Positions 1 to 6,330 of a stretch of 6,630 bases of DNA are shown in pieces. Within the stretch, counting starts at the first letter, position 1, and every line of letters begins with the position of its first letter. Source of the stretch: Bacteroidota bacterium (lineage in GTDB: Bacteria > Bacteroidota > Bacteroidia > NS11-12g > UBA9320); contig CANMPY010000104.1 of the NCBI GenBank assembly GCA_947499775.1, positions 1 through 6,630 on the forward strand, read 5' to 3'. The position numbers were made by a program, and so were the translations under genes. Under the pieces are notes generated by a model that saw nothing but the letters and a program-made list of their open reading frames with translations, was not told the origin of the DNA and made no database searches.

Positions 1-1
1 G

Positions 2-2947
2 CTCCTCAACTGCCACACCTATTACAGCTTTTGTTACGGTACCTTTTCGGTAGAAGAGTTGTTGGATGAAGTGTATAAAAATGGCTATACCACCTTTGTA
101 TTAACGGACATTAACAATACCTCAGCCTGTATTGACACCATAAGGATAGCCAAAGAAAAGGGAATGAAGCCGGTATTGGGCATCGACTTCAGAAACCAAG
201 CGCAACAACTGTATGTTGGCATTGCGCGGAACAATGAGGGGTTTAAAGAACTAAATGAACATCTGTCGCACCATTTGCACAGCGGTGATAATTTTGAAAA
301 CCGGGCTCCTGATTTTAATAATGCGTATATTATTTACCCTTTAAAAAATTACAAAGGATGGAAATTGAAGGACAATGAATTTGTAGGAATAAGTATAAAC
401 GACCTGAGCACTTTTGCTTTTTTATCGGCAAAACATCAAATGGATAAATTGGTAGTTCTACAAACTGTAACCTTTGCCAACAAAAGCCGCTTTAATGCCC
501 ACCGCCTGTTGCGGGCCATTGACACTAATAATTTATTGAGCAAACTGCCCAAAGAGCAACAAGCCAAAGGCGATGAAATGTGCCCAGAGAAAGCGGAACT
601 TTATGCTGCTTTGGCCGAATACCCAACTATTATTGCCAATACCGAACGGCTCCTTAACGATTGCTTCATAGATTTTGAATACGGAAAACTGGCCAACAAA
701 AATTTAAAATTTTATACTACAAGCATTCCAGATGATGTTCAATTTTTGCGCAGCAAAGTTATGGAAGGCCTGCATTACCGCTACCCCAATCCCACAAGGG
801 AAGTAATGAGCCGCATTGAAAAGGAACTCGACGTAATTACCCAACTCAATTTTTCTTCCTATTACTTAATCAATTGGGATATCATAAAATATGCCCAACA
901 CAAAAATTATTACTACGTGGGACGGGGGAGCGGAGCCAATAGCATTGTTGCTTATATTTTACGAATAACCGATGTGGACCCCGTAGAACTGGATTTGTAC
1001 TTTGAACGCTTCATTAATCTTTACCGCCAAAATGCCCCCGATTTTGATATGGATTTTTCGTGGACGGATAGGGATGATATTACCCGTTATATTTTTGAAC
1101 GTTTTGGAAAAAATAAACAAACGGCCTTACTTGGGGCATACAATACCTTTCAAAACGATGCGGTAACCCGCGAACTGGGAAAAGTTTTTGGCTTGCCCTC
1201 CGCCGAAATTGACCGATTACAACAAGCGGCACGCTATCCGGATATTGACGATACGGGTAAACTTATTTTACAATACAGCCGCCTCATTCATGGTTTTCCC
1301 AGTCATTTAACCATTCATTCAAGCGGTATTATTATTTCGGAGCAGCCTATCAGCTATTATTCGGCCACCAATATGCCGCCCAAGGGTTTTCCCACCACCC
1401 AGTTCAGTATGCTGGAGGCCGAGGATATAGGGCTTTATAAATTTGATATCCTCAGCCAAAGGGGTTTGGGTAAAATTAAAGATTGCATAAGTATTGTTAA
1501 GCAAAATAAAGGCGATGAGTTTGATGTGCACGATGTGGCCCGTTTTAAAAAAGATGAGGAAGTGAAAAAAATATTGCGCAAAGGCAATACCATCGGGTGT
1601 TTTTATGTTGAATCTCCCGCTATGCGCATGTTATTGGCCAAGCTCAAAGCCGATGATTATTTGCGGTTGGTGGCAGCCAGTTCCATTATCCGTCCCGGGG
1701 TGAGCAAAAGCGGCATGATGCGGGAATACATTGTGCGCTATCGCGATGAAAATTTGCGCAAAAAAGCCAGGGAGCAAATGCCCGAGCTTTATAATTTATT
1801 GGAAGAAACCTATGGTGTAATGGTGTATCAGGAAGATGTGATAAAAATTGCCCATCAATTTGCCGGCCTTACGTTGGCCGAGGCCGATTATCTTAGGCGG
1901 GGCATGTCGTGGAAATTTAAAAAGCGAAATGAATTTGCACAGGTAAAAGATAATTTTTTTAATAATTGTATAAAAAAAGGCTACGGTATAAAACTGGTAA
2001 CCGACATCTGGACGCAGATAGAAAGCTTTGCCAACTTTGCTTTTTCCAAAGGGCATTCGGCTAGTTATGCTGTGGAGAGCTACCAGGCCTTGTTTTTAAA
2101 AGCGTATTACCCCTTAGAATATATGGTGGCTACACTCAATAATGGCGGGGGTTTTTATAAGCCCGAACTTTATTTGCACGAAGCCCGCATGCACGGGGCA
2201 AGCATCAAACCTCCCTGCCTCAACAACAGCGGCGTGCTGTGCGAAATAAAAGGGACTACTATTTACCTTGGCCTCAGTATGATAGCCGAACTGCAGCATC
2301 ATAATATTATTGAGCTATTGAAAGAGCGCCAACGCAATGGCCTGTTTAGCGATATGTACGATTTTGTAAAACGGGTTCCCTTATCCATAGAGCAAATGCG
2401 CTTATTGATACGAGCCAAAACATTGAATTTTACAGGCCGCAATAAAAAAGAATTGTTGTGGGAAATTCACGCCATGCTTCAGCCTACAAAGACCACCCGC
2501 CCCACCAAAGACCTGTTTGAAGCTAAAATAAAAACCTGGAAACTGCCCGCATTGATTGATTCCAAAATTGATGAGGCCTTTGATGAAATAGAATTGTTTG
2601 GTTTCCCCTTATGCTCACCGTTTGAATTGCTCAAAGACCCTTTGCCCACCACGCTTAAATCGGAAGATCTGAAAAATAATATTCATAAATACGTGGCCAT
2701 CGTGGGTTACCTTATCACTGTAAAACCCACCCGCACCAGCAAAGGCGAACGCATGTATTTTGGAACCTTTATTGATATTGAGGGAAAATGGATTGATACG
2801 GTTCATTTTCCACCTAGCGCTAAGCAATATCCCTACGCCGGCCCTGGTTGCTACGAGCTACGCGGAAAAGTAGTGGAAGAGTATGATTTTGTAAGTATTG
2901 AGGTGAGCTATATGAAACGGTTAGCTACGGTAGATAGGGAAGTTTGA
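2..2947 (+). CDS. dnaE: DNA polymerase III alpha subunit, short DnaE2/ImuC-like form (5'-partial)
   Basis: This is a C-family replicative-type DNA polymerase. The frame is open from base 2, so the gene starts just upstream of the window. The TTG at base 59 is not the start, because the PHP motif NCHTYYSF lies in frame before it. Counting from base 2, 981 codons are visible. The N-terminal PHP domain is followed by the polymerase core: GRGSG at 307-311, PDFDMDF at 346-352 (catalytic Asp349 and Asp351), KFD with the presumed third Asp482, YGVMVYQE at 604-611 and FSKGHS at 681-686. Helix-hairpin-helix-like sequence ends in KELLWE (816-821), and an OB-fold lies at about 890-970. The PHP metal site is degenerate: Asn replaces the first His of HxH, and LTDIN replaces LTDH. 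The protein is shorter than E. coli DnaE (1160 aa). The C-terminal LW motif and the short tail resemble error-prone DnaE2/ImuC, which works with Y-family polymerases in damage tolerance. That role is inference, since no imuA/imuB/dinB partner or LexA site is in view. DnaE membership is very secure; the subgroup is less so. Confidence 0.95.
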   Translation, partial: LLNCHTYYSFCYGTFSVEELLDEVYKNGYTTFVLTDINNTSACIDTIRIAKEKGMKPVLGIDFRNQAQQLYVGIARNNEGFKELNEHLSHHLHSGDNFENRAPDFNNAYIIYPLKNYKGWKLKDNEFVGISINDLSTFAFLSAKHQMDKLVVLQTVTFANKSRFNAHRLLRAIDTNNLLSKLPKEQQAKGDEMCPEKAELYAALAEYPTIIANTERLLNDCFIDFEYGKLANKNLKFYTTSIPDDVQFLRSKVMEGLHYRYPNPTREVMSRIEKELDVITQLNFSSYYLINWDIIKYAQHKNYYYVGRGSGANSIVAYILRITDVDPVELDLYFERFINLYRQNAPDFDMDFSWTDRDDITRYIFERFGKNKQTALLGAYNTFQNDAVTRELGKVFGLPSAEIDRLQQAARYPDIDDTGKLILQYSRLIHGFPSHLTIHSSGIIISEQPISYYSATNMPPKGFPTTQFSMLEAEDIGLYKFDILSQRGLGKIKDCISIVKQNKGDEFDVHDVARFKKDEEVKKILRKGNTIGCFYVESPAMRMLLAKLKADDYLRLVAASSIIRPGVSKSGMMREYIVRYRDENLRKKAREQMPELYNLLEETYGVMVYQEDVIKIAHQFAGLTLAEADYLRRGMSWKFKKRNEFAQVKDNFFNNCIKKGYGIKLVTDIWTQIESFANFAFSKGHSASYAVESYQALFLKAYYPLEYMVATLNNGGGFYKPELYLHEARMHGASIKPPCLNNSGVLCEIKGTTIYLGLSMIAELQHHNIIELLKERQRNGLFSDMYDFVKRVPLSIEQMRLLIRAKTLNFTGRNKKELLWEIHAMLQPTKTTRPTKDLFEAKIKTWKLPALIDSKIDEAFDEIELFGFPLCSPFELLKDPLPTTLKSEDLKNNIHKYVAIVGYLITVKPTRTSKGERMYFGTFIDIEGKWIDTVHFPPSAKQYPYAGPGCYELRGKVVEEYDFVSIEVSYMKRLATVDREV

Positions 2948-2961
2948 GATAGATGGTATTG

Positions 2962-2998
2962 AAAAAAAAGAACCCCTCATGTTGCTGACATGAAGGGT
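2962..2998 (-). terminator. Rho-independent terminator of the tRNA cluster
   Basis: Bases 2972-2982 pair with 2988-2998 as an 11-position stem with one C-A mismatch and a 5-nt loop. Read on the minus strand, one base separates the stem from eight U residues (A-run at 2962-2969). It lies 23 bp beyond the 3' end of tRNA-Arg, the expected place to end the tRNA transcript, and 14 bp from the polymerase stop codon. On the plus strand only scattered T residues follow the hairpin, so it would end dnaE transcripts less efficiently. Confidence 0.85.
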
Positions 2999-3021
2999 CT
3001 GGATTTTCTGATAGATTTTAG

Positions 3022-3095
3022 TGATCCGGAAGGGATTCGAACCCCTGGCCCACAGATTAGAAATCTGTTGCTCTATCCAACTGAGCTACCGGACC
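3022..3095 (-). tRNA. tRNA-Arg(UCU)
   Basis: Read on the minus strand this is a 74-nt tRNA. The acceptor stem GGTCCGG pairs with CCGGATC (one G-U pair), with discriminator A at base 3022. The D-arm starts TAGCTCAGTTGG, and the anticodon loop is TTTCTAA, giving anticodon UCU for AGA/AGG arginine codons. The T-arm contains GGTTCGAATCC. CCA is not encoded: the bases after the discriminator read CT, so CCA must be added by nucleotidyltransferase. It is the last gene of the cluster. Its first base directly follows the U-tract of the upstream hairpin, leaving no leader of its own. Confidence 0.97.
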
Positions 3096-3126
3096 AAAAA
3101 AAAACCCCCTCCGTAGCGAAGGGGGT
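3096..3126 (-). terminator. Terminator-like hairpin between tRNA-Pro and tRNA-Arg
   Basis: On the minus strand, ACCCCCT (bases 3126-3120) pairs perfectly with AGGGGGT (3110-3104). A C-A mismatch, two more GC pairs and a 3-nt loop lie inside. Nine consecutive T residues follow (bases 3104-3096, the first of them also closing the stem). Structurally this is a strong intrinsic terminator 2 bp after tRNA-Pro. The U-tract ends exactly at base 1 of tRNA-Arg, so either tRNA-Arg depends on read-through or the hairpin serves in processing. No TAnnTTTG promoter is visible between the two tRNAs. Confidence 0.75.
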
Positions 3127-3128
3127 AG

Positions 3129-3202
3129 TCGGGGTGGCAGGATTCGAACCTACGACCTCCTGCTCCCAAAGCAGGCGCGATACCGGGCTACGCTACACCC
3201 CG
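3129..3202 (-). tRNA. tRNA-Pro(UGG)
   Basis: Read on the minus strand this is a 74-nt tRNA. The acceptor stem is CGGGGTG with CACCCCG, and starting with C1 is typical of bacterial tRNA-Pro. The discriminator is A at base 3129. The D-arm contains TAGCGTAGCCCGG. The anticodon stem CCTGC/GCAGG encloses the loop TTTGGGA, giving anticodon UGG for CCA and, by wobble, other CCN proline codons. The T-arm contains GGTTCGAATCC. CCA is not encoded. It lies 113 bp downstream of tRNA-Ser in the transcript and is followed at once by the hairpin at 3096-3126. Its first three bases can also pair with the leader (see the hairpin at 3200-3217). Confidence 0.97.
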
Positions 3203-3228
3203 AAATTAGTATTTCGGTATTATTTTTT
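3200..3228 (+). other. Hairpin overlapping the 5' end of tRNA-Pro
   Basis: CCGAAAT (3200-3206) and ATTTCGG (3211-3217) form a perfect 7-bp stem with a 4-nt loop. On the plus strand it is followed by TATTATTTTTT, so it could act as a weak terminator for antisense transcripts entering from dnaE. On the minus strand it forms the leader of tRNA-Pro and takes up mature bases 1-3, so it competes with the acceptor stem. The structure is plain in the sequence; either function is inference. Confidence 0.35.
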
Positions 3229-3315
3229 CAACCTCCACTTCGAACCTTCTGTCGTCTCCAACCATAAGTCGGCGCTCGATTCCAGCTCTTCTTCACCTCC
3301 TAATTCAACTCGGTG

Positions 3316-3402
3316 CGGTGAGGGAGGGATTCGAACCCTCGGTACAGTTTCCCGTACGGCAGTTTAGCAAACTGCTACTTTCGGCCACTCAGTCACCTCA
3401 CC
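3316..3402 (-). tRNA. tRNA-Ser(GCU)
   Basis: Read on the minus strand this is an 87-nt class II tRNA. The acceptor stem GGTGAGG pairs with CCTCACC, with discriminator G at base 3316 as serine tRNAs require. The D-arm is of the serine type (TGACTGAGTGGCCGAA). The anticodon stem GCAGT/ACTGC encloses TTGCTAA, giving anticodon GCU for AGC/AGU. A long variable arm closed by GTAC/GTAC follows, then the T-arm GAGGG-TTCGAAT-CCCTC. CCA is not encoded. It is the first gene of the tRNA cluster, about 125 bp downstream of the proposed promoter box. Confidence 0.97.
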
Positions 3403-3534
3403 AAAATTTCATTTTCCATTGGTACTCTTTGTTTTCGAACCCGATATGTTTTCTAATAATATTAGATAAATCGTATTCGTTTTATTAAATACCCCAATTA
3501 AAATAAAGATTAACTGGTTTTTTTTAAGGAGGTG

Positions 3535-3568
3535 CAAATATAAGAGATTTTATTTGGGACTACCACAA
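3535..3568 (-). promoter_or_regulatory. Candidate promoter of the tRNA cluster
   Basis: The minus strand carries TATATTTG (bases 3542-3535), a perfect match to the Bacteroidetes -7 box TAnnTTTG. It continues into CACCTCC, where transcription would begin. A TTG at 3568-3566 could be the -33 element, but the 23-bp spacer is at the long end. The transcript leader before tRNA-Ser would be about 125 nt. No better TAnnTTTG match lies nearer to tRNA-Ser on this strand. Confidence 0.55.
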
Positions 3569-3629
3569 TAAAATGCACAAATATTTTGTAACTTTTTTTT
3601 GCTATTATTTTTTTATAAATAATATTCAT

Positions 3630-3637
3630 TAATCTTG
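3630..3637 (+). promoter_or_regulatory. Weak -7-like box upstream of the AAA+ gene
   Basis: TAATCTTG matches TAnnTTTG except for one base. It would start transcription about 20 bp before the ATG at 3664, a leader length similar to that inferred for hppA. No TTG is found at the proper distance upstream; the region there is a run of T and A. The leader before the ATG is A-rich and has no Shine-Dalgarno sequence. This is the best plus-strand candidate seen, not a secure promoter. Confidence 0.25.
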
Positions 3638-3663
3638 CTACGCTAAAATACTAAGAATAAATA

Positions 3664-6330
3664 ATGGTTAAAAATAAAATTCTATATCAACCTATTGATT
3701 TAAAAATATACGCTTCAACAGAGTGGTTGGCCGATAATAAAAAAAAATACAGAACAGTTTTTGAAACCGAGGAGTGTACCTACGTTTATTGTGAGTTTAC
3801 ATTTTTAAATTTAAATTTTAAAAAAGCAGACTGGAATCTAAAACTGCATATGGTGTGCATCGATAATGAGAATAATGAACTATGTAAATTAAACTGCGAT
3901 AGAATTGTGTTGCCCAACGATAATTTAATATATGTTAGAGAGGGATGGGGTACAAAAACTAAAGGAACATTTTGGAAGCCAGGTATATATAAATGGCAAG
4001 TATTTTCAGGAGAGGAGCTCATACTTGAAAGGCCGTTTTATATTCAAAACTTTGGGAAAGTGAATAACGCTGCAGAGCCTTATTTTAAATTCGACAGCTT
4101 AAAATTGTATGAAGGACCCGATGCCAATGTAAAATTAAATGACCGAACCTATTATTCCGTGTTTAATTTTAATTTTACCCGCTATGTATGGGCAGAGTTA
4201 AATGCCAAAAATTTAATTAAGGGTGTGAATTATTGGGCTTGTGAATTAACTTTTAATTTTAGAACGAGCAATCATCTATTAAAGGGGTCAATCACTAAAA
4301 TGTTTTTTGTTTATCCTCAAGACGATGAGTTTACGGTAACAATAGGGTGGGGTTCGGACAAAGTGGGTACTTGGGGTAAGGACGATTATATAGTGGATGT
4401 ATTATTTATGGATCAACTTTTAGCCAGCAAGGTTTTTACCATAGGAGATGATTATGTGGAGGCCAATGCCGAAGATTTTCTTTTGCCTTCAACCTTTGTC
4501 GAATTTGATGGCTTAAGCATAGAAGATAATACCTTAGTGGATGATGATTTTGGCATGAATGACTACGAAACAGGAAAAGTTCACCAAACCAACGAAACAG
4601 TAGAGGTTATTATGAAAGAGTTAGAGGGTTTGATAGGCCTTTCTGACATTAAAGATAAAATAAAGGAATACAGCAATTATCTTGGGTTTATTACACTTAG
4701 GAAGGATAAAGGCTTAAAAGAAAAGGAAAAAATTAGTTTACACGCTATCTTTCGTGGCAATCCGGGAACTGGTAAAACAACGGTTGCTCGAAAATTAGGA
4801 AAAATTTACAATAGCTTAGGGCTGCTTTCAAAAGGGCATGTGTATGAGGTAGATAGAGGTGATTTGGTTGCAGAGTTTATAGGGCAAACCGCTCCAAAAA
4901 CAAAAGCGGCATTAAAAAAAGCAAACGGGGGCATATTATTTATAGATGAGGCGTATTCATTAGCTCGAAAAGACGATGATGCCAAAGATTTTGGCAAGGA
5001 GGTGATTGAGATTTTACTAAAAGAATTGTCCGATAACGATGATATCGCCATTATTTGTGCTGGCTATCCGGCTGAGATGGATCATTTTTTAGAATCAAAT
5101 CCTGGTTTGAAATCTAGATTTAATATGTCGTATGATTTTCCGGATTATTTACCGCAGGAACTAATCAAAATTGCCGATTATGCATGCGAGCGCCGTGGAA
5201 TAGGGTTAAATGAAAATGCATCTACCCTGCTATATAAAAAACTAGTTGAGGTTTATCGAGATAGGGATCAATTTTTTGGCAATGCGCGTTTGGTAAATAG
5301 TTTAATTGATGAGGCAAAAATGAATTTAGGATTAAGGGTAATGAACACCCAGTTTCCTGAAAAACTTACGCCCGACGAACTCTCTATAATTATGCCGGCC
5401 GATATAGAAAAGTTATCGTTTAAGAAAAAATTAGCAACGGCCGATATTCCTATCGACGAAGATTTATTGAAAGAGTCGGTTGATAAAATAAAGCGCATGA
5501 TTGGGCTTGAAACGGTTAAAGAGGATATTGATGAATTAATAAAATTAGTTCGTTTTTATAATGAAACGGGCAAGGATGTTAGGCAAACGTTTTCGCTTCA
5601 CACGGTTTTTACAGGAAATCCGGGAACAGGTAAAACAACTGTAGCTCGAATATTGGCTCAGATTTATAAGGCCTTGGGTATTTTAGAACGCGGGCATCTT
5701 ATTGAGTGTGATAGGCAATCATTGGTAGGAGGATATGTTGGGCAAACAGCCATAAAAACGGCAGAGATTATAGAAAGGTCAATGGGCGGCGTTCTATTTA
5801 TCGACGAAGCCTATTCGCTTACCGAAGGAGGGCAGAGCGATTTTGGGAAAGAAGTAATTGAGATTTTACTAAAACGAATGGAAGACCGCCGTGGCGATTT
5901 CATTGTTATTGCCGCAGGATACACCGACAATATGAAACGGTTTATCGAATCTAATCCAGGTTTAAAATCGCGATTTGATAGGATATTTCATTTTGAAGAT
6001 TTTAAAGAAACGGAGTTGTTTGAAATTGCTAATAATCAAATCTTAGAAAATAATTTAACGCCTAACCCCGAGGCTAAGCTTGAATTGAAACGTATAACGG
6101 AGTTGATGTATACAAGCCGTGATAAATTTTTTGGAAATGGGCGTGCCATTCGAAAATTAGTAGAAGAAATTATAAGGCATCAACATCTTCGCATGTCAGA
6201 GATTGCAGTATCTAAACGAACCATAGAATTAATTTCGGAACTGACGGCTAGCGATATTCAAGAAGTTAATCTGAAAGAAATTATCCAAAAAACCAAAACA
6301 ACGGGAATAGGGTTTCAGCAAAATTCATAA
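3664..6330 (+). CDS. Tandem CbbX/SpoVK-type AAA+ ATPase with duplicated N-terminal domain
   Basis: The protein has 888 residues, and the start is fixed by an in-frame TAA directly before the ATG. Residues 13-127 and 146-260 are two diverged copies of one domain, each with a GWG signature (W95, W229). I do not recognise the domain; its alternating hydrophobic pattern suggests beta structure. Residues 261-304 form an acidic linker with 14 Asp/Glu and no Lys/Arg. AAA module 1 (about 315-575) has Walker A GNPGTGKTT (K371), pore motif FIGQT (F405), Walker B ILFIDEA (D428, E429) and arginine-finger motif NPGLKSRF (R485). AAA module 2 (about 605-860) has the same motifs: K657, YVGQT (Y691), D714/E715 and R770. 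Both ATPase sites look intact. The modules match the CbbX/CfxQ-SpoVK-EccA clade, whose best-studied member, the red-type Rubisco activase CbbX, remodels its target by pulling on a peptide tail. A remodelling or threading ATPase is therefore likely, with the N-terminal domains choosing the target. No signal peptide or membrane segment is seen, so it is probably cytoplasmic. No rubisco gene or other partner is in view. The AAA assignment is certain; substrate and role are unknown. Confidence 0.95.
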   Translation: MVKNKILYQPIDLKIYASTEWLADNKKKYRTVFETEECTYVYCEFTFLNLNFKKADWNLKLHMVCIDNENNELCKLNCDRIVLPNDNLIYVREGWGTKTKGTFWKPGIYKWQVFSGEELILERPFYIQNFGKVNNAAEPYFKFDSLKLYEGPDANVKLNDRTYYSVFNFNFTRYVWAELNAKNLIKGVNYWACELTFNFRTSNHLLKGSITKMFFVYPQDDEFTVTIGWGSDKVGTWGKDDYIVDVLFMDQLLASKVFTIGDDYVEANAEDFLLPSTFVEFDGLSIEDNTLVDDDFGMNDYETGKVHQTNETVEVIMKELEGLIGLSDIKDKIKEYSNYLGFITLRKDKGLKEKEKISLHAIFRGNPGTGKTTVARKLGKIYNSLGLLSKGHVYEVDRGDLVAEFIGQTAPKTKAALKKANGGILFIDEAYSLARKDDDAKDFGKEVIEILLKELSDNDDIAIICAGYPAEMDHFLESNPGLKSRFNMSYDFPDYLPQELIKIADYACERRGIGLNENASTLLYKKLVEVYRDRDQFFGNARLVNSLIDEAKMNLGLRVMNTQFPEKLTPDELSIIMPADIEKLSFKKKLATADIPIDEDLLKESVDKIKRMIGLETVKEDIDELIKLVRFYNETGKDVRQTFSLHTVFTGNPGTGKTTVARILAQIYKALGILERGHLIECDRQSLVGGYVGQTAIKTAEIIERSMGGVLFIDEAYSLTEGGQSDFGKEVIEILLKRMEDRRGDFIVIAAGYTDNMKRFIESNPGLKSRFDRIFHFEDFKETELFEIANNQILENNLTPNPEAKLELKRITELMYTSRDKFFGNGRAIRKLVEEIIRHQHLRMSEIAVSKRTIELISELTASDIQEVNLKEIIQKTKTTGIGFQQNS
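3700..4044 (+). repeat. Internal domain repeat, copy 1 (residues 13-127 of the AAA+ protein)
   Basis: The copy starts at LKIY and ends at RPFYI. It aligns with copy 2 at a nearly constant offset of 133-134 residues. Shared anchors are LK(I/L)Y, the VF pair followed by YV and an acidic residue, GWG(T/S), GT(F/W)W or GTW, Y followed by V-x-F, and a closing F-x-I. The similarity is at protein level; I see no long nucleotide identity, so the duplication is old. Confidence 0.7.
4099..4443 (+). repeat. Internal domain repeat, copy 2 (residues 146-260 of the AAA+ protein)
   Basis: The copy starts at LKLY and ends at KVFTI. Its core TIGWGSDKVGTW (residues 226-237) corresponds to REGWGTKTKGTF (92-103) in copy 1. 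Both copies are 115 residues long, with about one compensating gap between them, which suggests the same fold twice. A short linker rich in N, A and E joins the copies. Confidence 0.7.

Noticed and set aside
59..61. TTG at base 59 as the start of the polymerase
   Set aside because: The frame is open back to base 2 and the upstream codons encode the conserved first PHP motif, so the true start lies before the window.
3228..3296. A minus-strand 22-codon basic peptide starting with GTG next to AGGAG
   Set aside because: The Shine-Dalgarno-like bases directly adjoin the GTG with no spacing, the organism type rarely uses such sites, and the frame lies within a tRNA transcript spacer.
3238..3310. 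A fourth tRNA between tRNA-Ser and tRNA-Pro, suggested by GGTTCGAAG
   Set aside because: The bases flanking the T-loop-like motif do not pair, no 7-bp acceptor stem was found, and only a 4-bp anticodon-like stem can be drawn.
2990..3367. A plus-strand reading frame of 125 codons across the tRNA cluster
   Set aside because: It is antisense translation of the three tRNAs. Segments such as GIRTPGPQIRN, GFEPTTSCSQSRR and GGIRTLGTVS are the well-known spurious peptides obtained from T-arms and anticodon arms. It should not be annotated as a protein.
3526..3534. A perfect Shine-Dalgarno-like AAGGAGGTG on the plus strand
   Set aside because: No start codon opens a frame after it (GTG CAA ATA TAA). 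On the other strand it is the initial transcribed region of the tRNA promoter, which explains it better.
1319..5498. Minus-strand frames of 60-90 codons inside the polymerase and the AAA+ gene
   Set aside because: They lie wholly antisense to clear genes, have no family resemblance and no start signals.
5005..5874. 18-bp identity between the two AAA modules (5005-5022 and 5857-5874) as evidence of recent duplication or gene conversion
   Set aside because: It encodes the conserved IEILLK motif. Neighbouring conserved motifs differ at many synonymous positions, so the modules are old duplicates and the identity is probably chance plus constraint.
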